Shown here: positions 39,068-51,200 of the stretch, piece after piece
Layout of the letters: every line of letters begins with the position of its first letter
Numbering within the stretch: position 1 is the stretch's first letter
Assembly (NCBI GenBank): GCA_021307315.1
Contig: JAJSPD010000007.1
Span: 806,001-870,000 of the forward strand
Direction: 5' to 3'
DNA from: Bisporella sp. PMI_857
Lineage: Eukaryota > Ascomycota > Leotiomycetes > Helotiales > Helotiaceae
DNA length: 64,000 bases
Notes under the pieces: generated by a model
Seen by the model: only the letters and a program-made list of their open reading frames with translations
Told to the model about the DNA's origin: nothing
Database searches by the model: none
Position numbers and translations under genes: made by a program

Positions 39068-39818
39068 GGGATCTGAGACAACTGTCGATAGTCCACGATA
39101 TATTGCCGCTAAAGACTTGATAATAGTAATCACAGAACGAAGGGGGTAACGCAAAATCAAAAGGATGAGTGTAGATTGACGAATTATTGCTATCATGAAA
39201 CAGCCAGATAGGTAGTTTCGAGATTGTGGAGAAAGAACGGCAAAAGCTTCAAAGTGGTACAGCTCTCGCATACTCTGAGAGTAAGACAACCGCCATACAT
39301 CCTACCTTTAATTGACTAACTAAAGGAATATCGCATTATTATGATTAGACCCTCCACTCTTGCAGTGGTGTCACAATAGTAGGAGATGTCGTCGTTGAGC
39401 CAAGGTCTCAACACTAGCCCTAAAACGGCTTGGCCAGCCTCTTTCCCTGGCCATTAACTTTTCAGGTCCCAGATATCAATGACAGAGAGAAAATTGATCC
39501 AAAGAAACGAACCATATTATTGAGCGATGAAAGTCAGCCTCCGATTGCCATATTGACCCGCAATGGCGTTATTTTGGCTCCGAAGATTCATCCTCTCTGA
39601 ACGCCATCCCACTTCTGTGTCCATATCCCAGATGGCGAACAAGATCGAATACACGGAATAATATATGTGGTTTATGATTTGTAAGTGAACCTTTTAATGC
39701 GTGCTTCTTGGTTACTCTCTGCAGTTCAGAAGTCTGTCACAGGTCATTTTCTAAGAATATCGATCTGTATTTATTTCTCTGTACTTTAATTTCATGTACG
39801 GTCAAGAATCGATTGATC
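39068..39818. promoter_or_regulatory. Shared divergent promoter region of two flavin monooxygenases
   Basis: This 751-bp interval separates two head-to-head start codons (39067 minus, 39819 plus). No other gene was seen. Co-regulation from this region is inference from layout. Confidence 0.5.
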
Positions 39819-41724
39819 ATGGCACCACACGCTGAGTCTCCTCCAAATGAGCTTACTTTTGAGCTACCACCGCTAGAGAAATCAGATAGAGTCACGGAGC
39901 ATCCGTATTCTTCTATTCTAAAAGCAGAACTACAGCCAAAAGTGAAGCCAAGAGCCCCGTTACGAACAATATGGCCATATTTAGAGATTGAAGAGCATCC
40001 AATTGACCGAGTCACGCCTTTGAGAGTGGTTGTTGTTGGCGCTGGTATATCGGGTATCACAGCAGGGATTCTTCTTCCGCAGAAAGTCCCCGGCATAGAT
40101 TTGAAAATATATGAGAAAACCTCAGATATTGTAAGCTGAATTGTGTTCAAATTTATATGTGGTCTAATAGCTGGCAGGGTGGCACATGGAACACAAATAT
40201 TTACCCGGGAGTCAAATGTGATATCCCAGCGGATGTATACCAAAGCACATTTGCGCCTTCACTTGATTGGAGCACACCATATGCTGGAGGCGCTGAGATC
40301 AAAGCCTACTGGAAGTCCATTGTAGCGGAGTATGATGTAGAAAAGTACATAACCTTCAATTCGCTCATTAATCAAGCTATATGGTCGCATGAGAAAGCAA
40401 AGTGGTTAGTCTACGTAGATATTGATGGCGTGAGTCACATTGATGAAGCAGACTTCCTGGTCACTGCAACAGGACACTTTGCTCAACCTTTACTCCCAAA
40501 TTATCCTGGAATTGAAGAATATACTGGACATCTACGACACAGCTCAAATTGGGATCCGAACTTTGATCCCACAGGTAAAAAGCTTGCCTTGATAGGAAAT
40601 GGGGCCAGCGGCCTACAGGTTCTCCCACAGCTCCAGAAGGTTGTAGGGCATCTTGATCACTACGCTCGCAATCCTACTTGGATTGCTGGATCATTTGGTG
40701 GTGAGGACTCGGATGGGCTTCTCGCAAAAGAACGACCGCCGCAATCTCGAAATGCCAGGGAGTACCACGAGTATCGAAAGGAATTCGAAGGACAGTTTTG
40801 GAACAGGTTTTCTGGAATGATCAAAGACGGGGAGAAGAACATAGCGCTGAAGGAGTCATTTAAGAAATTAATGGCACGCAGACTCGATGGTAGGACAGAT
40901 CTGCTTGAGAAAGTCACGCCAAGCTTCTCCCCAGCTGCCGGCGCTTGACACCAGGACCTGGATATCTCGAAGCTATAAGGCAAGATAACGTGACGTATAT
41001 ATCAACAGAGATCGAGAGATTCACCAAAACAGGGATCCAAACCAAAGATGGCATTCATAGAGAAGTAGATGCCATCATCTGCAGCACAGGAGCCGACATC
41101 TCTTTCTCCACGGCGTTCCCTATAATCGCAAACGGCGTTGACCTTCAAACAGCGTGGAGAACAGGGGGAAACTCCGGCTTCCCAGACTCTTACCTTTCCA
41201 TAGCAGCGCCCGGCTTTCCAAATATGTTTATCGTCTTGGGGCCAAACTCGACCGGACAAGCAGGGACACTGCCACACGCGGTCGAAACTCAAATCACCTA
41301 CATAGCCAAGGTGCTTCGCAAAGTCAGCACTCAGGGCATCAAAACAATTGCGCCAACGCAAGCAGCCACGAACGATTTCCGCGCATACTGCGAGTCGTTC
41401 TTTCCGCGCACGGTCATGAGCGAGCAGTGCTCCAGCTGGTACAACGGGGGCATTGTCGGGGGGAGGGTCCACGGTGTCTGGCCTGGGAGCGGCACCCATG
41501 TTAGCATCGCGAGAAGGGAGGTGAGGTGGGAAGACTTCGAGTACACGTACCACAACAAGTCCGGCAACAGGTTCGCATATTTCGGCAACGGCTTTTCGCG
41601 GAAGGACGAAATTGCAGCGGAAAATCCGGATGCGGATGTTGACTTTACGCCATACCTCAAGAAAGAGGCGGTCGAGCATAAGGTGGATCTGAGGGCGCAT
41701 CATGAACTTTGGTTTGAAGTTTAG
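39819..41724 (+). pseudogene. Baeyer-Villiger-type flavin monooxygenase, single-base frameshift
   Basis: Exon 1 is 39819-40130 and, after a 47-nt intron, exon 2 starts at 40178. The protein has a first FAD Rossmann motif GAGISG (residues 74-79), GGTWNTNIYPGVKCDIP from residue 105, the Baeyer-Villiger fingerprint YTGHLRHSSNWD (219-230; consensus FxGxxxHxxxW), a second Rossmann GNGASG (244-249), ICSTGAD and GPNSTGQAG. At about 40931-40936 the frame slips: the reading runs into a stop at 40946, while the highly conserved CRRLTPGPGYLEA continues in the +1-shifted frame to the normal C-terminus at 41724. One missing G explains this, and no GT-AG intron restores the frame. Everything else is intact, so this is either a very young pseudogene or a sequencing error. 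The enzyme would insert oxygen into ketones using NADPH and FAD. Confidence 0.85.
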
Positions 41725-42021
41725 ACCTCAGAAATATCAGTAAATAGTAAATATGCAAAGTATTTTCAAAGCGTCACGAGAGCCTCTGCTCATCATGTAA
41801 TCCGTCTATGCCGCAATTCTATCCCTTACGATGGAGGGGGGAGTGACGCCACAAACCAGGATCACATCTAAAGACTACTTTGAACATCCTCACAAACTTG
41901 TCATTCATCCGATTACCTGACCGCCTTTTGCAGTTGCTTTATCCTGCGCAAGAAGTTTTGAGCTTAACATGTCAATTTTATAGCCTTATTGCAGATATGA
42001 GAAGGTCTTGTTACAAACAGC

Positions 42022-44587
42022 TCATCTTTTACAGGTAGAATTACAACTCCCCCAATCTCTTAAGCAACTATAGCACCACTCTGCCCTGCACCGACACGTC
42101 ATATGCAAGCAACCCTCCGTCTTGTTCAAAATGAACCCACAGTGAGGACATTGTTTCCACCCTTTCTTTGTTGCCAATTTCAAAGTTGCAAGGCCTTCTT
42201 TATCTTCAGCACAAACCCCCGAATGCTCAGCATTGCTACATGCTGAGCATGTACGTGTTCTACACAATGGACATGTTGCAACTGGACCAGTAACGTGTTG
42301 CGGAGGGACGAACTTGGCGCATGATCGGTTGGAGCAGTATACTGGTTTCTTGGTAGATAACTCGAGGATGAAAAGGTTATATGCGGATATGATATCATGC
42401 GGTAGCCAGCGTGTTGCCAGGGCGATAGAAACGGTTATTTTACAACAGGCAAACGGGACCTTCGAGTTCAGGGCATGCTGGAAAGCACCTGTATTAATGT
42501 TAGCGATTACTAATAACCTAATGGAACTGAGAAAAGGAAGTGAAAATTTCATACCAGATAAGCATTCTCCACAGTACCAATGATTGCAGGGCAACATGGC
42601 CATGTCAGTCCGTTCCAGATCCTCCATGCACGACGCGCAAGAAGCTTGCCGAGCCCTCCTCTGAGCCTCCGCCTTGGCAACCTCCGCCTCTCTTTGCCTC
42701 CTCCTAGCGTCTTCTTTTATAATCCTATCTTTTTCAATTCTGGTCCTCTGCTCCTCCTCAGCCAATCTCTGTGCCTCTTGTCTGGCAAGTTCTGCGTCTG
42801 CACGTGCAATCTCATCGGCTATCCTTCTAGCGTACGCCTCTTGCTCTTGTGTCTCGATTTCCCATTTTTTTTGTGCCCTGGTAGCAGCTTCCATGTTTTT
42901 TTGGATTTGGAAATTGCGTTCTTCCTCCGCTTTTGCGAGTCCTCGAGCAAATTCGCTCTGGGAGGTAAGCCGGCCACTTTCTTGCGTGTTAAGGTGCCTT
43001 CTAACAGCCTCTCCCTTCGCACTTTCAAACTCACTCGCCATCCGCGTCATCTCGTCCAGCTGCGCCTTTATTTCGCTCTCCCATTGCTGTGCTAGTAGTG
43101 CTGCTGCTTTGCTATCAGCTTGCAGCTCTGCTAATTTCTGCGCATCGCTGCGAGCTAAATCTCCTGCGACCTTTTGCTGCTGAGAGATCATGGTCTCCTC
43201 CCTGTCCCATTCCATTTGTAATCTTAATGCTTGTTGATGATCCTCTTCGGCTATTCTCTGCTCCTCTGGAGGAAATAACTCCACTGCAAAATCTTGGGGC
43301 TGAGGTGCGAGACTATCTTGCTCGTCCCATTCCGCCTGCAGTCTCAAAGCATGTTGGAAACTCTCCTTTACTGTACGTTCCTCATCTTCCCATTGGGATA
43401 AGAGCCTCGTAGCTTCTGCGCGATTAGAATTTACCACATTTGCATCTTGTGTCAATGAGAAGGCTAGCTGCCGAGTTCCCTCGAGCATCTGCTCCATTTC
43501 GAAAGTGTGGCTACGGGAATTTGAATTTCGATTGTTGGACTCCGATTCGAACTTGATGAGCAAAGGGTCAGTTCCCTCCGTGTTAGCTGAGGCTTGAAGA
43601 CATTGAGCAGCTAGAAAATTCAATTCCAACGGAGACGCTTGCTCCTCTTTCGTGTCGTTCGGGCCAAGTATACTTTGTAGGATGGCTACTCTATCTTCCT
43701 CGGATATATATGCGTGGCATGCAGTGAACAAGGCATTTATGTCGCCAGATGAATAAGATCCTGGTATGTTACAGGGCAAGTCTGTTGCATTTCGTCTTTT
43801 TGACTCAGATATTTGACTGATCGGATGTGGCGCGGATGTAGGTATTGTGGACTGTGGTAGCTGATCACAGAGGAGATCAATGGCAGAACTTTTCTAGCGA
43901 TTTTTATTAGAATGTACAAGGCTAATGCCGAGGTGATGTACATACTGGAGCCAACTCTTCAAAAGTGACACCATGAACACCTTGGTATGAGGCCGCTGAG
44001 AGTCCAAAGACGTCATGGGCAGAATACGTACTTGCACATTGATCTGCAAAAGCTGGGGATAGGTCGATCAGAGGATCCTCGAATTTTTCAGAGCCAGCTT
44101 TGTCTGCTTCCTCCAATTTCGCCCCATCCTCTTTGGGGATTTTGAACTCATCCTTTTGACCACTCGGTCCAGCAGAGAATGGGGTAATGGGGTAATGCAG
44201 CTTGCCAAAGAGGTCGACAAACGGCGTTTCGTTATTTAGAACCGAAAACGCATCTGGGAAAGTCTGTTCAAAGTCCTGGATGCTGTAAACAGTTAGGTCA
44301 GAGACCACACCGCTGTCATCCCATGTGTTAGAGCTCTCATCCCAAGTGCTGGCCCATCCCCGCACTTCTTTTGCAATCTTATCTTTGAACCCCAAGCATG
44401 TTTCCGCTGCTCCAATTCGATCTTGAAACCGCGTTTCGAGCTCCAGATCAGCTGCACTTTCTGGATTTTTACCATGTATGGGTAGGGTTCGGACTCGCTG
44501 CTGTTCAGCTTCTTTCAGACGGCTGATATAGAAGACTAGAGCTTCTTGTAAAGCAGTAGTAATAACTTCCTGGTCGGTGAAATGCAT
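42022..44587 (-). CDS. RBR-type (RING-IBR-RING) E3 ubiquitin ligase with long coiled coil
   Basis: Three exons (44587-43946, 43893-42555, 42488-42022) encode 815 residues. The second intron is 66 nt with no in-frame stop, so it could be missed; splicing it out restores RING1 continuity (CLSG then AFQHALN). The N-terminal about 215 residues are unassigned. Residues about 300-625 are a long Glu/Ala/Gln/Arg-rich coiled coil. RING1 begins near residue 631 (CASCMEDL, PCNHWYCGECL), an IBR follows (CSNRSC, CPLCRTRTCSACSN), and RING2 occupies 772-815 (CPHCGFILNKTEGCLHMTC). Cys787 in the EGC motif matches the catalytic cysteine that accepts ubiquitin in the HHARI/Parkin mechanism, so the enzyme is probably active. 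Substrate and location are unknown; the coiled coil suggests oligomerisation or partner binding. Confidence 0.88.
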
Positions 44588-45161
44588 TCGAGAGCAAATT
44601 CAACATTGTCAGGTTGAAGGGCTTGAGGCTGGACTGAGTTAGGAAACCACCTTGGCCGTACCTGGATGATGTTAGGTGACGATTAAAGCTGTTGCTGCTT
44701 TATCGCCACTACACGCTACTTCTCGGCCAAGAATCAGTTTCACTATGCAGATGGGTTGCATTATCACATTCAATCTCCAGCAATGTGGTCAAATCAATTG
44801 GTGAGGCGTTCATTATACAAATCCGGCGTCTGCTCTTGGCAATCTCAAGGACTCAATAAAGCGGCAGAACGCAATGCATGGCGGCATGCTCCGTTGATCG
44901 GGTATCATTTTTCTATAAATATATTTGCCAGGTCTCAGCTTTTCATGTAACCTAATCTTTGTAAATTAATTGTTTTGATTGAAAATGGATTGAGGTCATG
45001 TGTATAGGCACGCTTGAGCCTCAACTCGAATTTCAAAGGTCAAGGCTGAAATTCATTAATTAATATGAGTATTACAATAATTCAACGAATGTAAAAATGA
45101 CTTATTTTTAATTCTTAGTAAATATTGAAACTCTCTAAAAATTGTTAACATCACTGCTTAA
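44588..45161. other. Intergenic, AT-rich, no gene seen
   Basis: This holds the promoter of the RBR ligase gene on its left side. The part from about 44950 to 45160 is AT-rich. No other feature was recognised. Confidence 0.45.
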
Positions 45162-46275
45162 TTAATTGATAACTGGAAGCACGAGGTAAGACTCGTAAAA
45201 TGGTCCCATATAGACGTAGTGTTTGCCCTCGCTCACTGTCCTGGCATAAAACTGGACAAGATCAGGAGTAAAGTGGCGGAAGCAGTCATTGCCTTGGATC
45301 TTTACCCTTGATGTCTCTCCTGGTTGAAATCGTGTGGAAGTAGGCGGGGATCTCGATGTTGACAGGAACAATTTCTTTTGGCCGTAGCAACAGCTTACGG
45401 CCATGCAGATGCCATGGACGATCAATGGTACTGCACTCGTTGATGAGCTCGCAATGGCTTACGAGCAACCAACCAAGGCCCAAGAGGACCTTCATTGACC
45501 ATAGAAAATGCGATGGATGGTGTAATTTTGCCCTCAGTAGTGAGCTTGTCAAGCTGCGCAAAGAGGTCCATATCCTCCCCCTTCTCCTTGAATACCCAAA
45601 GTCTCAGCCTCATACCCCGCCGGCTCCGCTTCCTTTTCAAATATTTGTAAGAAGTACAAACAATCGTCCTGCACTGTGGGCTCGTATGAAACGGCCGAAG
45701 GCTCTAAGGATTCCTGCGATATCAAGGCTCCCGATTCTGCATCGAGATAATGCTTGATGTAGTTGACGGGTGCAAGAGGCCATTCGTTCTCGTTACGAAG
45801 GGTCCCTTCCTATGACTGATCACGTACTTCTAACCGGACTCAAGGGAAGCTGCCAATTTCGCTTCTCTTACCTTTAGATATTTCTTGAAGAATGCCTGTT
45901 GCCGCTTGTCGCTTTCCAGTTTGAAGAAACATCGCCATTTCTTACAGCCACAAATTTTAATCCATAAATCCTTGGAACTAATCCCAGTCCAGCTGTTCAG
46001 GCACCCGCGGGTTTGCATGCCATATGGGCTGCATGTAAAGTGGTCTGGCAATTACTCATTACATCTTCCGGACGGAATATATCCACATAGACATTTGCCT
46101 CGTGCCGTATTGGAACCGGCACGTCCCAACTGATTTCCATGCCATAAGCGACTTCTCTACGATTGGGTATAAGCTCAGGGTGCTTGCATTCTTTAGGATC
46201 GCGATTTCCCCCCCAGTAGAACGGTTTGATGCCGAAAGTGTTGATATTTTTGATATCCTCAACTGTTGAAGCCAT
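45162..46275 (-). pseudogene. Decayed CocE/NonD-type (S15-like) alpha/beta hydrolase
   Basis: Family blocks appear in the right order but in different frames. The N-terminus lies at 46275 to about 46060 (GIKPFYWGGNRDPKE, ISWDVPVPIRHEANVYVDIF). SPYGMQTRG and a C-domain block (SKDLWIKICGCKKW, QQAFFKKYLKV) lie at about 46040-45840. ENEWPLAPVNYIKHYLDA lies near 45775, and the lectin-like C-terminal part follows (GPWLVARK, FQPGETSRVKI, GPFYESYLVLPVI). Several frameshifts separate them. The region between SPYG and the C-domain, which should hold the Ser-nucleophile GxSxxG segment, is deleted. Only about 1.1 kb remain of a gene normally near 1.8 kb. It cannot make an active hydrolase. Confidence 0.8.
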
Positions 46276-46895
46276 CTTTGTGATTGTACAAGGCCGAGTG
46301 ATGCGGGTGATGTGAACAACGAAAATCACAAAGACTAATTCTGAAATGAGAGAAATTTATTGAAAGTCTCTGACAAGCGGATACAAGCTTAATACTATAC
46401 GAAGTTGAAGGTATAGGAAATCCATCTCGACGCAATACTGTAACTCCCAGGCATCCTGAGCCGCCGAGTTGGTTTCCAGGGGATCAGTAGTATATGCCAT
46501 AGGGAGAGCCCTTATATGAAACATTAATTCAAATCTAGTTTTACATTACGGAAGTTCTGGTGATCATGTACCATAGGCAGTAAGCAGGTGGCAAGTGGAT
46601 TTCATCCGGGGGCCGAGTATCCTCCCGGATGTCACCGGCCCAACCCTGCCCATATACCCCGTGACTATTCACCCCCCAGACAAAGATGATTTAATACCGT
46701 ACATGATCAAGTTGGAGTAACGTTTTAGATCTTGCAAACGTCATATTCAAATTAGTCGGGCTGTGGAAGGAGCTGCTTTTGCAAGTATTTGTAGTCAATC
46801 CTACAGCTACCTATTGCATCCTCGGACACAGCTGGCGAATATCTAACATTCTGTAATCCAGTGTATAAGCTATTGTTTTTGATATTACGTATCCT
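46276..46895. other. Intergenic between two pseudogenes
   Basis: No gene is supported in this 0.6-kb stretch, which holds the former promoters of two head-to-head pseudogenes. Confidence 0.4.
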
Positions 46896-48035
46896 TCTGT
46901 TAAGCTCTCCCAGAGCAACCTTGGCGTATACCACGTTCTTTACGCCCCTAGTGAATCAATTGAAATTGCCAACCAACTCCTACAATCGAACCATGATAGA
47001 CACCATGTTTTTTTTCAATAAACGAAACTTGCATAACCATATTTCGCATTATTTACTAACCCAAGTGTCTATCACAGCCACGCCTGATCAGATGTGGCAA
47101 GCATATGCTCAAGAAATGAGGTTGTAGAGACCGTATTTCCCCGTTGACGAGCAGATAGTCGAGTAAATGCGAAGTGCAACTATCTATCATTCTTTGAACG
47201 ACAGATCAGCAAGCACGGGGTTGGTCCCGTTGTCTACGAGCACCTTTTATCGCAACAACCTAACGCAGAGCTGCCCCTTTTGATAATGTCCACAAGTGAG
47301 TAAATTTTAGAGGCTATATGCTGTCACGCTGCTGATTGAACTTCAAATTAGGTTTTCTGCACCCATTGATGCATTTTTGGATTTAGTGTTGAATATAATC
47401 AACCCGCAAGTATCGCAAAGGGACTTGCACAATGCGCAGTCCATCAGCCTGAGGTCGCTCAAGTCTTCAAGGGCATTGAACTGGTTCCGAACCGAAGCAG
47501 CAGCAAAGTTGGTCGGCTAATGATAGGCCTGATCCGCGAAATCAAACAGAACGATAAGATCCGCCAGGGGGCCTGCTATGGAACGATAGCTTTTGAGCTT
47601 TTGAGCTTTTCGCCACCGCACCGCAGGATATCAGTGATCAGTGGAAAGTGACAGCCGACCAACTAAAAAGACAGCTAAGATGATCAATGCCTGCGCCTTC
47701 TTCATCGGAGCCGTCCAGCAGCCGTACAAGATGCGTAAACTAGAATTCTTGACTCACAGCGTCAATTATTCCATATTTTACATAGCTGCTCTCCAAAAAG
47801 GCAGCTAGGTGTTCAGGAAAAAGCTCGTCTTCTGGAATGGAAGGTTCGTTTTGAGATGCGGCTCGTGGTGGTCCACCTCTTCGCATCGAAGAGATGATGA
47901 ACTACCCACCAAAGAAGCCGGGGATGGGATGGGACTAACTGTTTAAGTATGTCAATGCGTTCCTCGATGATTCGTTTAGGTCTGGTAACACAATGCCAAG
48001 GCAGCCACCATTCCTGCAGATCGACGCCCGACTAT
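46896..48035 (+). pseudogene. Decayed questin-oxidase-like gene
   Basis: Fragments in several frames match the order of questin-oxidase-like proteins: NQLLQSNHDRHHVFF, NKRNLHNHISHYLLTQVSI followed by ATPDQMWQAYAQE, FFERQISKHGVGPVVYEHLL, GFLHPLMH then FSVEYNQPASIAKGLAQCAV, LKRQ then KMINACAFFIGAVQQPYKM, and KARLLEWKVRFEM. At least five frameshifts or stops interrupt them. Two frameshifts fall in T homopolymers (near 47010 and 47376). One AGCTTTTG unit near 47586-47608 is repeated, which suggests replication slippage. Intact members catalyse Baeyer-Villiger-like ring cleavage in anthraquinone pathways (questin to desmethylsulochrin). The copy is clearly dead. Confidence 0.72.
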
Positions 48036-48273
48036 AGCGAAGCCTTTCCCACGTCGTAGCGCCCCATCATGAAAATGGCTAACTTTAGGTTGGAAAGCTT
48101 TATAGCGGCATGAGAGAGAAAAAGCCTAAAGCAGAGCCATCAATAATACAAACCACCGATCTCGGGTAGGCACTCTAGGCTTAGTGAAATCTTGAACAGT
48201 GCTCCCAGTAGCCCAATAAGTTTCACTCCCAACCATCGACTTCAAAAGCCCATCCTTTGGTACTCTGCTGGTG

Positions 48274-51200
48274 ATGTCTAATCTAATTATACTATCAGTA
48301 AATGGTCGACATGGCGTGAACAGTGCCACTGCCGATGATCAACCCAGTCAAGCTCCTGTGGGTAATTCAAATGCTCATTCAATATTTGAATTACTAACAA
48401 GTACTGATAGAGGACAATATTAACATCTTTAGATGGTGCAGATGGCAAAAATGCCACTAATCCTACTAGAGGACAGCCTGCTGGTTTTTTAGCAGTTGAG
48501 TTGCTAGAATCGCAAACCACTCCGGAACGAGTCATCATCGGAACAAAAGGCCAGTCACCAGAAAATAGCATTCCAAGCGTAACACATGTACCATCACAGG
48601 GTAATGTTATACTTCAGGCAATTGGCGGGGATGGCGAGCCTGGCCGTCGAGGAGAAGATGGACAATCTGGTAGAGACGGTGCTGCGGGAATGGATGCTAC
48701 CGAGAATCTAGAGGCTGGGGATGGAGGAAATGGGGGCAGTGGAGGCAGAGGCGGCAGAGGGACTCATGGCGCTGATGGTGGGCCGGGTGGAACTATTGAA
48801 ATTCATGTTGAAGAGGACAAGACACATTTGCTCATGGCAGTAAATTGGCAGGTAAATGGAGGCAAAGGAGGAGCGCCTGGGCAGCACGGCCGTGGAGGGG
48901 CAGGAGGAATAGGTGGAATAGGTGGTCAAGGTTATTCCTGGGATGAGCAAACTGGTTACCGGTACAGATGCACTTCAAACTGTATGGGGAGGGATACTGC
49001 ATCATATCCACAGACAAATGCCATTGCCCGTCGCGACCCACGAAGGGATTTTCTAAACGGCATGACAACAAACTTGACAAGTGGCTCAGGTATTCAAGGT
49101 ACACTCGCCAGGATCATGGCCTCCCATGCAGCTACAACACGAGATACAACGGGCCGATGTACATGCACAGGGGGGACTGGTCATTGTCTTGGATGTGAAT
49201 CAGTTGCTGTCTATCAGAAAAGAAATAGAGTGAGAGGATCCAACGGCGCCAATGGTCTTACAGGGGAGACATATGTTACTCCACTTCTTCCTGGTACTGA
49301 TGGCCCCCCTGGCAGAGGTACAATAGTCGTAATATCGAAAAATGGTGAGCAGAAATTTTATGAGACGCGTTATCAACTCGAACTCGTTGGGTTTGACTTG
49401 GAGGATGAGAATGACGACGGTGTTTTTGAGCCGGGAGAGCATTTATTTGTCCGCAGAATCAGAGTGCATAATTCTGGTGACATGCCATCTCCATCGCGTC
49501 AAACCCGGCTTGAAATTGTAACTTCGCCACCTCATCAATTGATCCCAGTCAGAAACAATGAGGGCTACACTTTAATTCCGCCAATCCCTCCAAAGCAATC
49601 TGTAACTTTACGAGGATCAATCAAGGCTTTAATACCAGAGCCTGTTGGACAGCAACTAGCTAGTTCTTCAGACAAGAGGGAAATAACGGTTAGTCTCGTA
49701 GCGACAATGCCAGGTGTAAATCGGCGACTTGAGAACTTTGATATGGCCAAGGTAGTGCAAGTGGGCTACCCTCTAGAGCTAGAGAGCTTCGATTTCTTGA
49801 AAACAGTGGGACAAGGGTCGCAGAATAAGATGACTCTAGGGATTCACAATAGGGGCCGGAAAACGTTTGGAGGCGGTCAGATATCTCCACGATATGCGGA
49901 GGTTCGGTTATCGATTCCTACAAGTGCTGGTGCGCTACTGTCATCTAAAACGTGGAATCACGAAATCATTCGGCACGTTGGTCAGGTAATCAATTCTCAT
50001 CCCCTATTCCTATATCTCAATCTTTTGCACCTAGCGACAGTATACATCAGCGCTAACAGGGTTGGTTTCCTAACCCCAGATCCAAGCAGGTGAAACTATT
50101 AGGATCACTGTGCTATCCAAGATTCTACTTACAGCTCGAGACCACTCCGAAGCTCAGATTCAGGTCACTTTCAGCATCTCAAAACCGGGCGCGGTTACTT
50201 CTGGTGATATACGCCCATCAGATCGACTAAGAGTAACTCAGAAAATCAATCTCGATTTGCAAATCTCCGCCTCGTACCGCTTTGAAGAGAATGCTTCAGT
50301 ATTGGTTGTGACAAACTCTAATACAAAAGAGTATCAATTTGAGGCTCTGAGGCAACTCATCCAGAGTGAACTTGGCTTAAGGGTAGCTGTGTGGAATATT
50401 GCTCTTTATGGTGGTCTAGAGAGACTCCGTGACCCATCTGGAAATGGCAACAGCGAAACGACATGTGTCTTGAATGATTTTCGTATGTGAAGGCCCGTTC
50501 AGTTTACCGTAAATTCTGACCATTGTACATAGGAGGCAAAACGATAGTGTTTCTCGGCAATGACTTCGAGTTCAATGGAAATCACCGCAAATCGCTTCTC
50601 GATCTATGCCACAGTCAGGACCTCTCATATGAGTGCTTCGCAGGCACCTCGTTCCTATTCATGGGGTCCTCAAATAAACCAAACTGCGTTCAATGGCTCA
50701 AAGATGCTGTTTTCCCCATTTCTCACTCTCTCAAAAATTTGGCTGATTTAAGCACCACATCCTCCACATTTATGGGCATTAAAGATCTAGTTATATCGGT
50801 TTGCCAGCAGAAACAGGATGGATCTCCTGAGATGCAAGCATACAGAATTGAGAGCAATCCAAAATGGTATCATGGGAAAAGCATCAGACTACAGACCAGG
50901 ATGATCCGTAACCAACTCAAAGCTTCACTACCGCAAGAAAGATTCCTAGTTTGTCCCGTAGGTCAAGGGGCGGAGCCAGGGTATATAGCAGTCTGGCACG
51001 GCCTACCTCGCAATGCTTCATTTTTGGCTACAGAAGTAAGGAATACTGACGGGAGAGATTGGCGACACGCTGGATTACACGACTTTGACTCTTTCAACAT
51101 AATCTGCTCACTGCCGTTTACTGTTCGATTAGATCTCCTCTGTTTCCCAGAGTTCAAAACCAATCCCAACCATCCAGGCGAGAAAGAAGAGAATGACAAG

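Noticed and set aside
39068..39289. Upstream extension of the NtaA/DszA-type protein
   Set aside because: The frame is open, but the added part is hydrophobic and unlike the family. The ATG at 39067 gives a normal start.
42580..43183. Two long plus-strand frames opposite the RBR ligase coiled coil
   Set aside because: Leu/Ser-rich mirror of the Glu/Ala/Gln coiled-coil codons on the minus strand.
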